64,000 nucleotides of DNA from Cyclobacterium amurskyense (GCF_001050135.1 NZ_CP012040.1:4047001-4111000), one strand, 5' to 3'; positions 26,047-35,429 are shown, counted from the stretch's first letter. Made by a program: numbers and translations. The notes: generated by a model from the sequence alone, not told the origin.

Positions 26047-26845
26047 TGTACTGCTTTAGTTGAAAGCTCATGCCGTCGAATTCACCATAATAACATTGGT
26101 TGACCCATTCCCCAAGATTAAAATATACGGAGCTTTCATTTATGGGTAAATTCAAAGGCAGGTGCCTGTGGCCGAAAACATAATAATCAAAATGAATTTT
26201 GCTTTCTATCTCCTGGCTATATTGAAACAACCATTCATGGTCTTTTCCCTTATACTCATCTTCCTTTTTCAATTCATTGGTAAGTCTGCTGTTTTTGGAC
26301 CATGCCTGTGCTATGGCGATACCAATATCTGGATGCAGCCATTTAAACATCCATTTGCAGGCACTGCTGGTGAAAAACTTTTTAAGAAGTTTGTATTTTT
26401 TATCACCTGGACCAAGACCATCTCCGTGACCGACAAGAAATCGTTTTTCGTTAATGATTATTTCTTGGGGATGTTGAAATACAGGAATGCCCAATTCTTC
26501 TGAGAAATAATCCTTCATCCATAAATCATGATTTCCCGTGAAAAAGAACAGTGGAATACCCTTGCTCCGCAACATTGTGATTTTGGCAAAAAACCTAAAG
26601 AATCCTTTTGGAATAACCTTCTCGTATTCAAACCAGAAATCAAATATATCCCCTACAAAAAAAATCGCAGCAGCATCTTTCTCAATTTCATCAAGCCATC
26701 TTACAATTTTTTCTTCCCTTTGTCTGCTGGACAATTCATCCGGCGTTCCTAGATGAAAATCAGAAACAAAATAAACTTTTTGTGCTCCTTTCAGAGCAAT
26801 TATCATAGTGTTTTCTTGATTTGTAGCGCTTGGAGATGATGGCAT
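26021..26845 (-). CDS. lpxH: UDP-2,3-diacylglucosamine diphosphatase (LpxH)
   Basis: The 274-residue metallophosphoesterase carries the LpxH motifs: VYFVSDFHLGTP, FFVGDIFDFWFEY, FFTGNHDLWM, HGDGLGPGD and FGHRHLPLNL. It removes UMP from UDP-2,3-diacylglucosamine in the fourth step of lipid A synthesis, on the inner face of the cytoplasmic membrane. A start at codon 14 (26806, MIIALKGAQKVYF) would fit the family's usual N-terminus better than the first ATG; the sequence shows no Shine-Dalgarno signal to decide. It is followed by the propeller-like gene with overlap. Confidence 0.9.
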   Translation of the reverse strand: MPSSPSATNQENTMIIALKGAQKVYFVSDFHLGTPDELSSRQREEKIVRWLDEIEKDAAAIFFVGDIFDFWFEYEKVIPKGFFRFFAKITMLRSKGIPLFFFTGNHDLWMKDYFSEELGIPVFQHPQEIIINEKRFLVGHGDGLGPGDKKYKLLKKFFTSSACKWMFKWLHPDIGIAIAQAWSKNSRLTNELKKEDEYKGKDHEWLFQYSQEIESKIHFDYYVFGHRHLPLNLPINESSVYFNLGEWVNQCYYGEFDGMSFQLKQYNGYAIKAN

Positions 26846-26915
26846 GGCTAATTTATGGTCGATTTTACGGAATAAAATTACTGCTTACTACTAATTTATA
26901 CTATCAAATTTTAAA

Positions 26916-26940
26916 TAAAAAAAGGAGGGTTGCCCCTCCT
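26916..26940 (-). terminator. Terminator of ftsH
   Basis: Read on the minus strand, AGGAGGG-type arms (26934-26940 with 26923-26929) form a 7-bp G/C stem, followed by seven Ts (complement of 26916-26922). It lies 32 bp after the ftsH stop. Confidence 0.8.
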
Positions 26941-26971
26941 GATTATTTACTGATTTAAAAGACATTGAAAT

Positions 26972-29008
26972 TTAGTCTTTATTTTCTATAACATCCTCTT
27001 TTTCATCATCTGTATCAGAAGTCTGATCTTTAGGCTCTTCGAGGGTTTTTACCTCATCAGTGTTTTTGGTAAACTTCTCGTAAGTAGTCTCTTTGTCAAA
27101 AGGTCTTTTACCAATCAGGCTTTCTAAATCTGCCTGAAATAAGATCTCTTTTTCTAGGAGTTCCTTAGCTATTTTCTCCAACTCCATCTTTTTGTCTCTC
27201 AAGAGCTCTAGGGTTTTAGAATAAGCATGTTCTATCAATTTTCGAACTTCTTCATCTATTGTTTGAGCAGTATTCTCAGAGTAAGGTTTGTCAAATTTAT
27301 ATTCACCTCCTTTAGAGTCATAGAAAGATACATTGCCTATTTTATCATTCATCCCATATACTGAAACTATTGAATAGGCCATTTTAGTAATTCTTTCCAA
27401 GTCACTCAAAGCACCTGTAGAGATTTTTCCAAATGTAATTTCCTCAGCAGCTCTACCGCCTAATGCCATACACATCTCATCAATAAGCTGTTCTGTTTGA
27501 TATAGAAACTGTTCCTTTGGAAGGTACTGAGCATAGCCTAGCGCAGCTATTCCTCTTGGTACAATACTTACTTTTACCAATGGATCTGCATGTTCTAAAA
27601 ACCAACCGGCAACAGCATGTCCAGCTTCGTGGTAAGCCACAATCTTTTTCTCTTCTGGAGATATAATCTTGTTTTTCTTCTCTAATCCACCAATCACTCT
27701 ATCCACAGCATCTTGGAAATCTTGCATGTCCACAGCGTTTTTATTGCGCCTAGCAGCTATCAATGCAGCTTCATTACAAACGTTAGCAATTTCAGCACCT
27801 GCAAAACCAGGCGTTTGAGCCGCTAATTTTTTTGGTTCAATGTCATCTGCTGTCTTGATCGGTTCAAGGTGAACTTTAAAGATGGCTTCTCTACCTACGA
27901 TATCTGGTTTGTCTATGCTTATCTGGCGATCAAATCTACCAGCTCTTAAAAGGGCACTGTCTAGAACATCTGGACGGTTAGTCGCTGCAAGAACGATTAC
28001 ACCGGAATCCGTTCCAAATCCATCCATTTCTACTAAGAGGGAGTTTAGTGTATTTTCTCTCTCATCATTTGATCCTGGCATTTGACCTTTGCCTCTTGAT
28101 CTACCTATGGCATCTATTTCATCAATAAAGATAATACAAGGTGCTTTTTCTTTGGCTTGCTTGAACAGGTCACGTACCCTAGCAGCACCTACTCCTACAA
28201 ACATTTCTACAAAGTCAGAACCAGATAGGGTGAAGAAAGGTACACCTGCTTCTCCTGCCACAGCTTTGGCTAATAAAGTTTTACCTGTACCTGGAGGGCC
28301 TATTAGCAGGGCACCTTTTGGTATCTTACCACCTAATTTGGTGAATTTGGCTGGTGTTTTAAGAAATTCTACAATTTCTTCTACTTCTTCTTTTGCTTCG
28401 TCTAGTCCGGCAACATTGTCGAAGGTTATTTTCACCTTATTCTCTGCATCAAATAATTGAGCTTTGGATTTACCTACGTTGAAAATCTGTCCACCTGGAC
28501 CGCTAGGGCCGGACATTCTACGCATCATCATCCAGAATAGGAAAAATATCAAAATCAAAAAGCCAAAGCTTGAGATCCAGTTGCCCCAACTTTCTTCTTC
28601 TTTAGCAGAGTACCCGATTCTTTCACTTTCTGGCAGCTTTTCTTCCAGTTGGGTATAATTCTCTATGAAATTATCGACCGAAGCGATTTTAATTTTATAG
28701 TGTGGTCCTGTTGGATTGGAGAACCTATTTTGACTTTCTAGTTCGTCTTTGTACCTCTGGTTTTCCAGAGCTTCCTCCTTGAGGGTGACTTCAACATAGT
28801 TTTGGTTAAATATGACGGTTACTTTTTTTACATCACTACTTAAAACCATGTCCTCAAAGCGTTTCATGGTAATTTCAACAGTGGCTGTATTTTGATTGAA
28901 CCAAGTTACGCCGATGAGGACGATAACAGCGGTAATAATCAACCAGAGCTGAAAGTTTGGCTTTTGGGGAGGTTTAGGAACAAATTTTTTAGATTTATTA
29001 TTACTCAT
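26972..29008 (-). CDS. ftsH: ATP-dependent zinc metalloprotease FtsH
   Basis: The 678-residue membrane-anchored AAA+ protease degrades membrane and regulatory proteins and has the full family layout. Two transmembrane segments (about 18-38 and 143-163) flank a short periplasmic domain. The AAA module has Walker A GPPGTGKT near 236, Walker B FIDEID and the pore motif FVEMFVG. The M41 protease domain has the zinc motif HEAGH near 459. The C-terminal tail is acidic (TSDTDDEKEDVIE), a common feature in Bacteroidota. rsfS is the upstream gene on the same strand, with a 67-bp gap. Confidence 0.97.
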   Translation of the reverse strand: MSNNKSKKFVPKPPQKPNFQLWLIITAVIVLIGVTWFNQNTATVEITMKRFEDMVLSSDVKKVTVIFNQNYVEVTLKEEALENQRYKDELESQNRFSNPTGPHYKIKIASVDNFIENYTQLEEKLPESERIGYSAKEEESWGNWISSFGFLILIFFLFWMMMRRMSGPSGPGGQIFNVGKSKAQLFDAENKVKITFDNVAGLDEAKEEVEEIVEFLKTPAKFTKLGGKIPKGALLIGPPGTGKTLLAKAVAGEAGVPFFTLSGSDFVEMFVGVGAARVRDLFKQAKEKAPCIIFIDEIDAIGRSRGKGQMPGSNDERENTLNSLLVEMDGFGTDSGVIVLAATNRPDVLDSALLRAGRFDRQISIDKPDIVGREAIFKVHLEPIKTADDIEPKKLAAQTPGFAGAEIANVCNEAALIAARRNKNAVDMQDFQDAVDRVIGGLEKKNKIISPEEKKIVAYHEAGHAVAGWFLEHADPLVKVSIVPRGIAALGYAQYLPKEQFLYQTEQLIDEMCMALGGRAAEEITFGKISTGALSDLERITKMAYSIVSVYGMNDKIGNVSFYDSKGGEYKFDKPYSENTAQTIDEEVRKLIEHAYSKTLELLRDKKMELEKIAKELLEKEILFQADLESLIGKRPFDKETTYEKFTKNTDEVKTLEEPKDQTSDTDDEKEDVIENKD

Positions 29009-29075
29009 ATCAGTATTTTTAATGCTTAAATTTTTTTAAAACGAATTAGATAAAGGAATGTTTTTATCTACATGG

Positions 29076-29429
29076 TTATTGAGGATTAATTTTGGTGATC
29101 TTCGCATCACCCCAGAGCTCCTCTAATTGGTAAAATTCCCGCTTATCTTTTAAGAAAACATGAACAACTACATTTACATAGTCCAATAGAACCCACTGGC
29201 TGGTGCTTTTCCCTTCACTCATCCAGGGTTTTTCTTTATTCGCTTTGTAAACTTCTTCTTCGATCGCGTTGGATATACCATCCACCTGTGTGTCGGATGT
29301 GGCTGAACAAATCACAAAAAAATCAGTCATCGTGCTAAAGATATCCCTCAAGTCCATCATTACAATGTCAGAAGCCTTTTTATCTTCCATTCCTTTTACT
29401 ATAACTTTGCACAGCTCTTCTGCCGTCAT
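29076..29429 (-). CDS. rsfS: Ribosomal silencing factor RsfS
   Basis: The 117-residue protein is the Iojap/RsfS family: KKASDIVMMDLRDIFSTMTDFFVICSATSDTQVDGI, then WVLLDYVNVVVHVF and the final FYQLEELWGDA. It binds ribosomal protein L14 and blocks subunit joining when nutrients are short. It is the first gene of a likely rsfS-ftsH operon and is divergent from birA, with 100 bp between the starts. Confidence 0.95.
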   Translation of the reverse strand: MTAEELCKVIVKGMEDKKASDIVMMDLRDIFSTMTDFFVICSATSDTQVDGISNAIEEEVYKANKEKPWMSEGKSTSQWVLLDYVNVVVHVFLKDKREFYQLEELWGDAKITKINPQ

Positions 29430-29529
29430 ATGTTTATTTATGGTGTATTTTAAATTTATTTACTTTTTATCCATAACTTGAGATGAAACAATAAATATCC
29501 AGATTATGGGATGAAATAACTAATTATAG

Positions 29530-30291
29530 ATGCATAAAATCCTTGCCAATACTGTTTTTTTAGGAAAAGAAATTATAAACCTGACAGACTGTCATTCTAC
29601 TAACGAGGTTGCCCTTTCTATGGTTCGCTCAGGCTTAGCAAAAGATGGGGTAGTTGTTATCACCTCAAATCAAACCAAGGGCAAAGGGCAACGGGATAAT
29701 AAATGGATATCCCCACCCAGTCAAAACCTGACCTTTAGCATGGTTTTTACCCCGAGATTTTTGTCTATTGATGAGCAATTCATGCTAAATATGGCGGTTG
29801 CAATAGGCGTTCAGCAGGGGCTTGATACTTTTGTAAAAGATGTCAAGTTGAAATGGCCCAATGATTTTTTTCTGCATGACAAAAAGTTAGGGGGAATGTT
29901 AATTGAAAACCGATTGCAAGGAAGGTTCCTTGAATCTTCAGTAATAGGTGTGGGAATCAATATAAATCAAATCGAATTTGATATAGAGAATGCTGTTTCC
30001 TTGAAAAGCTTAACAGGACAGGGATTTGATTTAAATCAAGTTTTGTTTTCAGTATTAGAAAAGGTAGAGCAGCAATACCTGAACTTAAAAAAGGAGTCTT
30101 ATAAATCGATTAAAGACCAATATCAGCAGTTAATGTACTTGAAAGATGAGTGGGCAACCTATGATGATGGGGAAACTTTTAAAGGGAAAATCATTGGGGT
30201 TGGAAATTATGGACACCTTGAAATGTGTAAACAAAATGGAGAGGTAAGCCGTTATGAGCTTAAACAAATTAGGTTAGTTAAAAATAGCTGA
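29530..30291 (+). CDS. birA: Biotin-[acetyl-CoA-carboxylase] ligase
   Basis: The 253-residue enzyme attaches biotin to the carboxyl carrier protein of biotin-dependent carboxylases. KGKGQRDNKWISPPSQNLT matches the biotinyl-AMP loop (usually GRGRxGRxW), here with Lys-Gly-Gln-Arg. LKWPNDFFL and LGGMLIE are the other active-site motifs. A small C-terminal domain (about 205-253) is present. There is no N-terminal DNA-binding domain, so unlike E. coli BirA it is not a repressor. The gene may be read through into ahcY, 66 bp downstream, though ahcY has its own promoter-like box. Confidence 0.94.
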   Translation: MHKILANTVFLGKEIINLTDCHSTNEVALSMVRSGLAKDGVVVITSNQTKGKGQRDNKWISPPSQNLTFSMVFTPRFLSIDEQFMLNMAVAIGVQQGLDTFVKDVKLKWPNDFFLHDKKLGGMLIENRLQGRFLESSVIGVGININQIEFDIENAVSLKSLTGQGFDLNQVLFSVLEKVEQQYLNLKKESYKSIKDQYQQLMYLKDEWATYDDGETFKGKIIGVGNYGHLEMCKQNGEVSRYELKQIRLVKNS

Positions 30292-30315
30292 CTTTCATTT
30301 GTGTTCACTTATAAC

Positions 30316-30323
30316 TAAATTTG
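30316..30323 (+). promoter_or_regulatory. Candidate -7 box (TAAATTTG) of ahcY
   Basis: TAAATTTG matches TAnnTTTG and lies 34 bp before the ahcY start codon. A TTTG at 30298-30301 could be the -33 box, though the spacing is shorter than usual. Confidence 0.4.
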
Positions 30324-30357
30324 TCAAAAATTTCCTAGAAACTATATAATTTTAAAT

Positions 30358-31677
30358 ATGTCAGCGACAAAATCACAGGAATACGTTCAATACAAGGTAA
30401 AAGATATCTCACTTGCCGCTTATGGGCGGAAAGAAATTCGACTTGCAGAGAGTGAAATGCCAGGACTTATGGCACTCAGAGAAGAGTTTGGAGAATCACA
30501 GCCATTGAAAGGAGCCAGGATTGCAGGATGCCTTCACATGACTATACAGACTGCTGTATTAATTGAAACTTTAGTTGCTTTAGGTGCTGAAGTTACCTGG
30601 TCTTCTTGTAATATCTTTTCTACTCAAGACCATGCGGCAGCAGCTATTGCAGCGGCAGGTATAAGTGTTTACGCTTGGAAAGGACTTTCTGAGAAAGATT
30701 TTGATTGGTGCATCGAACAAACCTTATTTTTTGGAGAGGAAAAAGCTCCTTTGAACATGATTTTGGATGATGGTGGTGATTTGACCAATATGGTATTGGA
30801 TAAATACCCTGAATTGGTAGGAGATATAAAAGGACTTTCTGAAGAAACAACTACTGGAGTTCATAGACTTTATGAAAGGATGAAAAATGGTACCCTACCA
30901 ATTCCTGCAATAAACGTAAATGACTCCGTTACCAAATCTAAATTTGATAACAAATACGGTTGCAAGGAATCTCTTGTAGACGCCATTAGAAGAGCAACTG
31001 ATATTATGATGGCAGGTAAAGTGGCTGCTGTAGCTGGATATGGAGATGTTGGAAAAGGTTCTGCCGCATCCCTTCGTGGAGCGGGTGCAAGAGTTATTGT
31101 TTCTGAAATTGATCCAATATGTGCCCTTCAAGCTGCCATGGATGGTTTTGAAGTGAAAAAAATGATTGATGCAGTAAAAGAAGCAGACATTGTAGTGACT
31201 GCTACTGGAAACAAAGACATCATTACGGAAGCTCACTTTAGAGCCCTAAAAGACAAGGCCATTGTTTGTAATATTGGTCATTTTGACAATGAAATTGATA
31301 TGGCCTGGTTAAATGGGAATTATGGTCATACTAAAGATGAGATCAAACCTCAGGTAGATTTATACAATGTAGACGGCAATGATATAATTGTTCTTGCAGA
31401 AGGTAGGCTTGTCAATTTAGGTTGTGCAACTGGTCATCCTTCTTTTGTAATGTCCAATTCATTTGCTAACCAGACCTTGGCGCAGTTGGAATTGTGGACC
31501 AATACAGATCAATATGAAGCTGGGGTTTATGTGCTTCCAAAGCATTTGGATGAAAAAGTGGCTGAATTGCACCTTAAAAAATTAGGCGTTGTGTTGGATG
31601 AATTATCCGAAGAACAAGCTGAATACATTGGCGTAAGCAGTAAAGGACCTTTCAAACCTGATTATTACAGGTATTAA
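30358..31677 (+). CDS. ahcY: Adenosylhomocysteinase
   Basis: The 439-residue cytoplasmic enzyme hydrolyses S-adenosylhomocysteine to adenosine and homocysteine, recycling the product of methyl transfers. Visible signatures are GCLHMTIQTAVLIETL, FSTQDHAAAAIA, the NAD-binding loop GYGDVGKG near residue 226 and the C-terminal KPDYYRY. Length and ending are normal. It closes with a strong terminator. Confidence 0.97.
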   Translation: MSATKSQEYVQYKVKDISLAAYGRKEIRLAESEMPGLMALREEFGESQPLKGARIAGCLHMTIQTAVLIETLVALGAEVTWSSCNIFSTQDHAAAAIAAAGISVYAWKGLSEKDFDWCIEQTLFFGEEKAPLNMILDDGGDLTNMVLDKYPELVGDIKGLSEETTTGVHRLYERMKNGTLPIPAINVNDSVTKSKFDNKYGCKESLVDAIRRATDIMMAGKVAAVAGYGDVGKGSAASLRGAGARVIVSEIDPICALQAAMDGFEVKKMIDAVKEADIVVTATGNKDIITEAHFRALKDKAIVCNIGHFDNEIDMAWLNGNYGHTKDEIKPQVDLYNVDGNDIIVLAEGRLVNLGCATGHPSFVMSNSFANQTLAQLELWTNTDQYEAGVYVLPKHLDEKVAELHLKKLGVVLDELSEEQAEYIGVSSKGPFKPDYYRY

Positions 31678-31696
31678 TTGGTTTTTAATATTTGAT

Positions 31697-31731
31697 AAAG
31701 AAACCTCAACCTTAAGGGTTGGGGTTTCTTT
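31697..31731 (+). terminator. Terminator of ahcY
   Basis: A 15-bp stem (AAAGAAACCTCAACC with GGTTGGGGTTTCTTT, one wobble pair) has a loop of about 5 nt. It starts 20 bp after the ahcY stop and its right arm ends in T-rich DNA. Confidence 0.85.
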
Positions 31732-31780
31732 ATTTAACGCGAAATAGCCCGCAGCCTGTGAAAATGGGCTCAGAGGCTTT

Positions 31781-31992
31781 AACCCGAAATATGCAATAGA
31801 CCTTCTATTACGTGATGGAATCACTTTAAAATCAGTCCCTTTGTTGCTATTTTCGACTTCACCATAGCGGTGATATGACTCAGTCTCCAAATAGCCTGAT
31901 TTTATTGTGATTGCGACACTTCCCGTAAACACGGGACAGGCTTCACCCCTGACATTGTCAGGGCGGAGAAATCCTATTACATAATCCGGGTT
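31781..31992 (+). repeat. Palindromic element family, copy 2
   Basis: The 212-bp copy begins AACCCGAAATATGCAATA and ends TACATAATCCGGGTT. It contains the block CACCATAGCGGTG, CCCGTAAACACGGG and CCCTGACATTGTCAGGG hairpins. The central arm is more diverged than in other copies (GACTCAGTCTCC). It lies 50 bp after the ahcY terminator. Confidence 0.85.
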
Positions 31993-32287
31993 TAATTTCT
32001 ACCATTTCTTACCTTTTATGCAAATGTTTAAATAAAAATCACCTGGAATAACCAAGCCTAATGATTGATTCTGTAATTTGAAGAAATTATTTTAATTCGG
32101 ATTGAAATTTGGGCTTTCCTGACTTATTTTTAAAAAGTATAACAGTTTTGGGAAGAGTGGGCATATTGGGATTTTTATTGCATCTCGTTGTGTTATAATT
32201 TAGCTTAACCAGCTGAGAAAAAATCGAATTGCATTAGCCAGAAATTGAATGGTTTTTAACTTAACTATTTAAAAGAACTAGCATTTT
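31993..32287. other. Intergenic region upstream of doxX
   Basis: About 295 bp of AT-rich DNA that should carry the promoter of the doxX-crp pair. I see no clear box or hairpin. Confidence 0.4.
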
Positions 32288-32683
32288 ATGAAATCAATGT
32301 CTTATGTTTTTATCCGCTTAGGGATTGGGATTAGCATGTTAGGCCATGGCTTGGTGAGGATTCCAAAGCTAACTGCCTTTAGTGAGGGTATGCTTAAAAA
32401 TTTTAAGGATTCACTTTTGCCTAACTTTATGTTGATTCCGTTTACCTATGCTTTACCGTTTGTAGAGTTTTTAATTGGCTTCCTTTTAATTCTTGGTTGG
32501 CAAACAAAAAATGCAGCAGTAATAGGTGGAGTATTAATGCTTATATTGATCGGAGGAACAAGTTTAATAGAGAATTGGGGTGCTTTGCCTTCTCAAATGA
32601 TTCATCTGTTGTTTTTTGTTTTGGTTTATGAATTTAATCAGTCCAATACTCTGGCATTGGACAAATCGCAAGGCAGCAATTAG
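32288..32683 (+). CDS. DoxX family membrane protein
   Basis: The 131-residue protein has four transmembrane segments and a GIGISMLGHGLVRIPKL motif early on, matching the DoxX-like group (quinone/thiosulfate related or unknown). Family members have been linked to redox processes, but no activity is assured. A Crp/Fnr regulator starts 6 bp downstream, so the pair is an operon, and the regulator may control it. Confidence 0.85.
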   Translation: MKSMSYVFIRLGIGISMLGHGLVRIPKLTAFSEGMLKNFKDSLLPNFMLIPFTYALPFVEFLIGFLLILGWQTKNAAVIGGVLMLILIGGTSLIENWGALPSQMIHLLFFVLVYEFNQSNTLALDKSQGSN

Positions 32684-32689
32684 GACAAT

Positions 32690-33355
32690 ATGATTACAAA
32701 AGAAAACTTATCTAGTTACTTACCTTTTTTCTCAGATTTCCGACTTTTAGAGGCGCTGACAAAAGAGGGTAAGATTATGAACATTAAAAGTGGGGAGGCG
32801 ATAATTGAGCCAGGCCAATTCATTAAAATGGTTCCCATATTACTTTCAGGGAGTTTAAAAGTTTTGCGTTTGGATGAAGAAGGCAAAGAATTGTTGTTGT
32901 ATTATATAGACCCGGGAGAAACCTGTGCTTTATCCCTTACCTGTTGTTCTTCCTACAGGCCAAGTGAAATCAGGGCGGTAGCAGAAGAGGACAGTGTGTT
33001 GCTAAGTGTTCCTGTGGATCAACATGAAAAATGGACAGAAGAATTTAAACAGTGGAAAAATTATGTTACTGATTCTTACAGGATTAAATTTCAAGAGTTA
33101 CTAAAAACCTTGGATGCTGTAGCGTTTAAGCGCATGGATGAACGATTGATGCGCTATCTGGTAACAAAAATGAAGCAATTGAAAACCAATGAGCTTTATA
33201 CCACACATCAGGAAATCGCCAATGAACTTGGTACCTCGAGGGAGGTTGTTTCAAGGTTACTTAAACAGTTAGAGAAAAAGAAGTGGATCGAATTGGGTAG
33301 AAACGTCATCTATATTAGGGATGATTTTGAAGAGTTGATCAGTAAATTTAATTGA
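32690..33355 (+). CDS. Crp/Fnr family transcriptional regulator
   Basis: The 221-residue protein has an N-terminal cyclic-nucleotide-binding-like beta-roll (about 20-125; IKSGEAIIEPGQFIKMVPILLSG). A C-terminal winged helix-turn-helix follows (TTHQEIANELGTSREVVSRLLKQLEKK). The roll contains a TCCSS cysteine pair at about residues 84-85, which could serve a redox function, but the four-cysteine FNR iron-sulfur pattern is absent. The classic cAMP pocket (GE.AL...R.A) is not conserved, so the signal is not obvious. Followed by the relic region. Confidence 0.88.
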   Translation: MITKENLSSYLPFFSDFRLLEALTKEGKIMNIKSGEAIIEPGQFIKMVPILLSGSLKVLRLDEEGKELLLYYIDPGETCALSLTCCSSYRPSEIRAVAEEDSVLLSVPVDQHEKWTEEFKQWKNYVTDSYRIKFQELLKTLDAVAFKRMDERLMRYLVTKMKQLKTNELYTTHQEIANELGTSREVVSRLLKQLEKKKWIELGRNVIYIRDDFEELISKFN

Positions 33356-33589
33356 TTAAATGAATTTAAATCATGCAATAGAATACCATTTACACGCTGA
33401 ATAATTTTAGATTAAACGATTGTTGTTTTTAAAGTTACAAGCAAGCATTAACTGTCTTAACTTGTAAATAGTCAGAATTTTTTGTGAACTTATTTCTATT
33501 TAAACACCATAGCTGAGGTTTAATTCACAATATTAAGCAGAGAAACTTTTAACATGTATGGATAGCTACTATCCTATTTTTTTTTATAA

Positions 33590-33843
33590 AGCAATGGATT
33601 AATAAAACTTGATCAAGAAGGAGATGCATGGGTATTTTGTCCTAATTATACTTTTGGTGTGATCCTTTTTGATCATACCGATTTTTCTGTTACTACCATC
33701 AGTGAGCCGTATGAAGGTATGCGATTAAATAATTTCCAGTTAAAACAGTATTGCCCCATTCCAGTGGATTGGTATTGTTTGGCACTGATCATGGAGGTAT
33801 TAATATTGTCGATAAGTATAAGAAAAAAGTAAGGTATTTGTTA
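33590..33843 (+). pseudogene. Relic of a hybrid two-component propeller regulator, fragment 1
   Basis: Translated in one frame, the stretch gives LIKLDQEGDAWVFCPNYT and continues with GVILFDHTDF. After a frameshift it gives GTDHGGINIVDKYKKKVRYL. These are blades of the two-component-regulator propeller (Reg_prop, 'GT..GGI...') that forms the periplasmic sensor of hybrid two-component systems in Bacteroidota. There is no start codon or intact frame, so it is a fossil. It ends exactly where palindromic element copy 3 begins. Confidence 0.75.
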
Positions 33844-33967
33844 AACCCGAAATATGCATTAGACATTCTATTACGTGCTGAAATCGCTTCAAAATCAGCC
33901 ACTTCGTTGCTGTTTTCAATATCACCATAGCGGTGCTAGGCTAAAATCTTCAAATAGCCTGATTGTC
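33844..33967 (+). repeat. Palindromic element family, copy 3, left part
   Basis: The copy begins AACCCGAAATATGCATTA and follows the family through the AACAGCAACG/GCGGTGCTA region up to GATTGTC, where an IS3 element interrupts it. The rest resumes at 35493. Confidence 0.85.
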
Positions 33968-34023
33968 TCGTCCTGAAAATGGTTGACACTTTTGTTTTTC
34001 AAATATAGTAAGTGTTTTAATTT

Positions 34024-35034
34024 CTAAGAAGTTTCATTTAACTTACAGTACCACGATAAAGCGGAGGCAAGCTCTGCTGAGGAGCAACTTGCCAAGGAAT
34101 AGTCGTTTGGTCCGATAGCGTTGCTATTTTCAGACCGGGCCTTGACAGGTTCGGTCTTCTTTTTCCAATTATATTTCTTTCCAATAACGCGTTCGGTATC
34201 ATGCCTTGTAAAACCTTCGTCATGTACTTGGTTAGGTGTTAGATTTCCTAAACTCTCGTGTGGTCTCATATCATTATAGATTTTGATAATTTTAATGATG
34301 TATTTTTTCGGGTTGATATTTGTTTCTCCTGCAATATCCTCCAGCCACTCTTCCTTTAGGATTCCATTTACTCTTTCCGCTATGGCATTTTCATGTGGTG
34401 AAGCGGGCTTCGTCATACTGATCCAAACTTTCTTCTTTTTCAATAGGTCGGTGTAATCATAACTGCAGTACTGTACCCCACGGTCCGAATGATGGACAAG
34501 GGAATAATGGTTAATGTTTTCTTGAGACTGGAAAGCCACCTTCAGGGCTTCAAGTGCTGATTCAGCCTTCAGATCCAGAGAAAGATTCCAGCCCACTATT
34601 TTCTGGGAATAAGCATCCGTAATAAGATACAGATACATGACTTGCCCATTTAGTAAAAGGTAGGTAATATCGGAAACCCATAACTGGTTGGGCCTGTAGA
34701 CAACCATGTTTTCTACCAGGTTATGGTACTTCCTAAGCCAATGATGGCTTTGGGTAGTGAAAAACTTCCTTTTTCTTTTGGTTACTAATAACCCGTTCAC
34801 TCGAAGCAAATCAAACAGTTTATCCCTGCCTATCTTGATTTTCATTCCTATTAGGTCTTTCTGAATCAGAGGGTTTATCTTTCTCAACCCCCATCTGGAT
34901 GTTTTGGCCTTCTTTCTGATCTTTAAAACAAGACTCAAGACCACCTCTTCCTCAAATGCCCCGCGGTAAATATAATTTAAAGCTTTATAGTAGCCCTGCC
35001 TGCTCTTGCCAAACAATTCACAAAGTTGGGCCAA
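34024..35034 (-). CDS. IS3-family transposase, catalytic subunit (orfB)
   Basis: The 336-residue protein has an HTH_21 segment and an rve integrase core with the DDE residues visible: LWVSDITYL, HHSDRGVQYCS and ENAIAERVNGILKEEW. Length is slightly longer than typical orfB because of a tail after PNQVH. A TTG at 35034 opens the frame, but the frame is also open upstream into orfA. It is most likely made as an OrfAB fusion by -1 frameshifting at AAAAG (35040-35044, minus strand). It looks intact. Confidence 0.88.
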   Translation of the reverse strand: MAQLCELFGKSRQGYYKALNYIYRGAFEEEVVLSLVLKIRKKAKTSRWGLRKINPLIQKDLIGMKIKIGRDKLFDLLRVNGLLVTKRKRKFFTTQSHHWLRKYHNLVENMVVYRPNQLWVSDITYLLLNGQVMYLYLITDAYSQKIVGWNLSLDLKAESALEALKVAFQSQENINHYSLVHHSDRGVQYCSYDYTDLLKKKKVWISMTKPASPHENAIAERVNGILKEEWLEDIAGETNINPKKYIIKIIKIYNDMRPHESLGNLTPNQVHDEGFTRHDTERVIGKKYNWKKKTEPVKARSENSNAIGPNDYSLASCSSAELASALSWYCKLNETS

Positions 35035-35036
35035 AC

Positions 35037-35429
35037 TTACTTTTGGTTCTTCTTCTCTGAGTCTTTGAACTGTTTGGCACCAGACTTTTTTTCAAGATCT
35101 AGCCCATATTCTTCTTTGGCAATATCTACCATGATCTGGTATGCCCTGCCCTTCAAACGGCTAAGCTTCAGCTCTTCTTCAAGTTGCCTTATACGGGCTT
35201 TTAACTCACTATTGGAATCCTCTTTTATTGCCATGTTTTTTAAAATCGGAAGAGGATCTTTAGGAAGCCTTCTTTCAAGACCAGCAAAAATCCTCATCCA
35301 TTCCAAGATAGCGGATTTGCTTTTAATTCCATAAATATGCCTTGCCTGTTCTTTGCTTAAAGTACCTGAAAGTACTTCCATAACGATTTTTCTCCTTGCA
35401 TCTTCGGAGAACTTTTGTAATTCACTCAT
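35037..35429 (-). CDS. IS3-family transposase, orfA
   Basis: The 130-residue protein has an N-terminal HTH (EDARRKIVMEVLSGTLSKEQARHIYGIKSKSAILEWMRI), then a leucine-zipper-like coiled coil (about 70-95; SELKARIRQLEEELKLSRL), as in orfA of IS3 elements. It binds the terminal repeats and can make the fusion transposase. It ends at a stop just after an AAAAG run, close to where the orfB frame takes over. Confidence 0.87.
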   Translation of the reverse strand: MSELQKFSEDARRKIVMEVLSGTLSKEQARHIYGIKSKSAILEWMRIFAGLERRLPKDPLPILKNMAIKEDSNSELKARIRQLEEELKLSRLKGRAYQIMVDIAKEEYGLDLEKKSGAKQFKDSEKKNQK

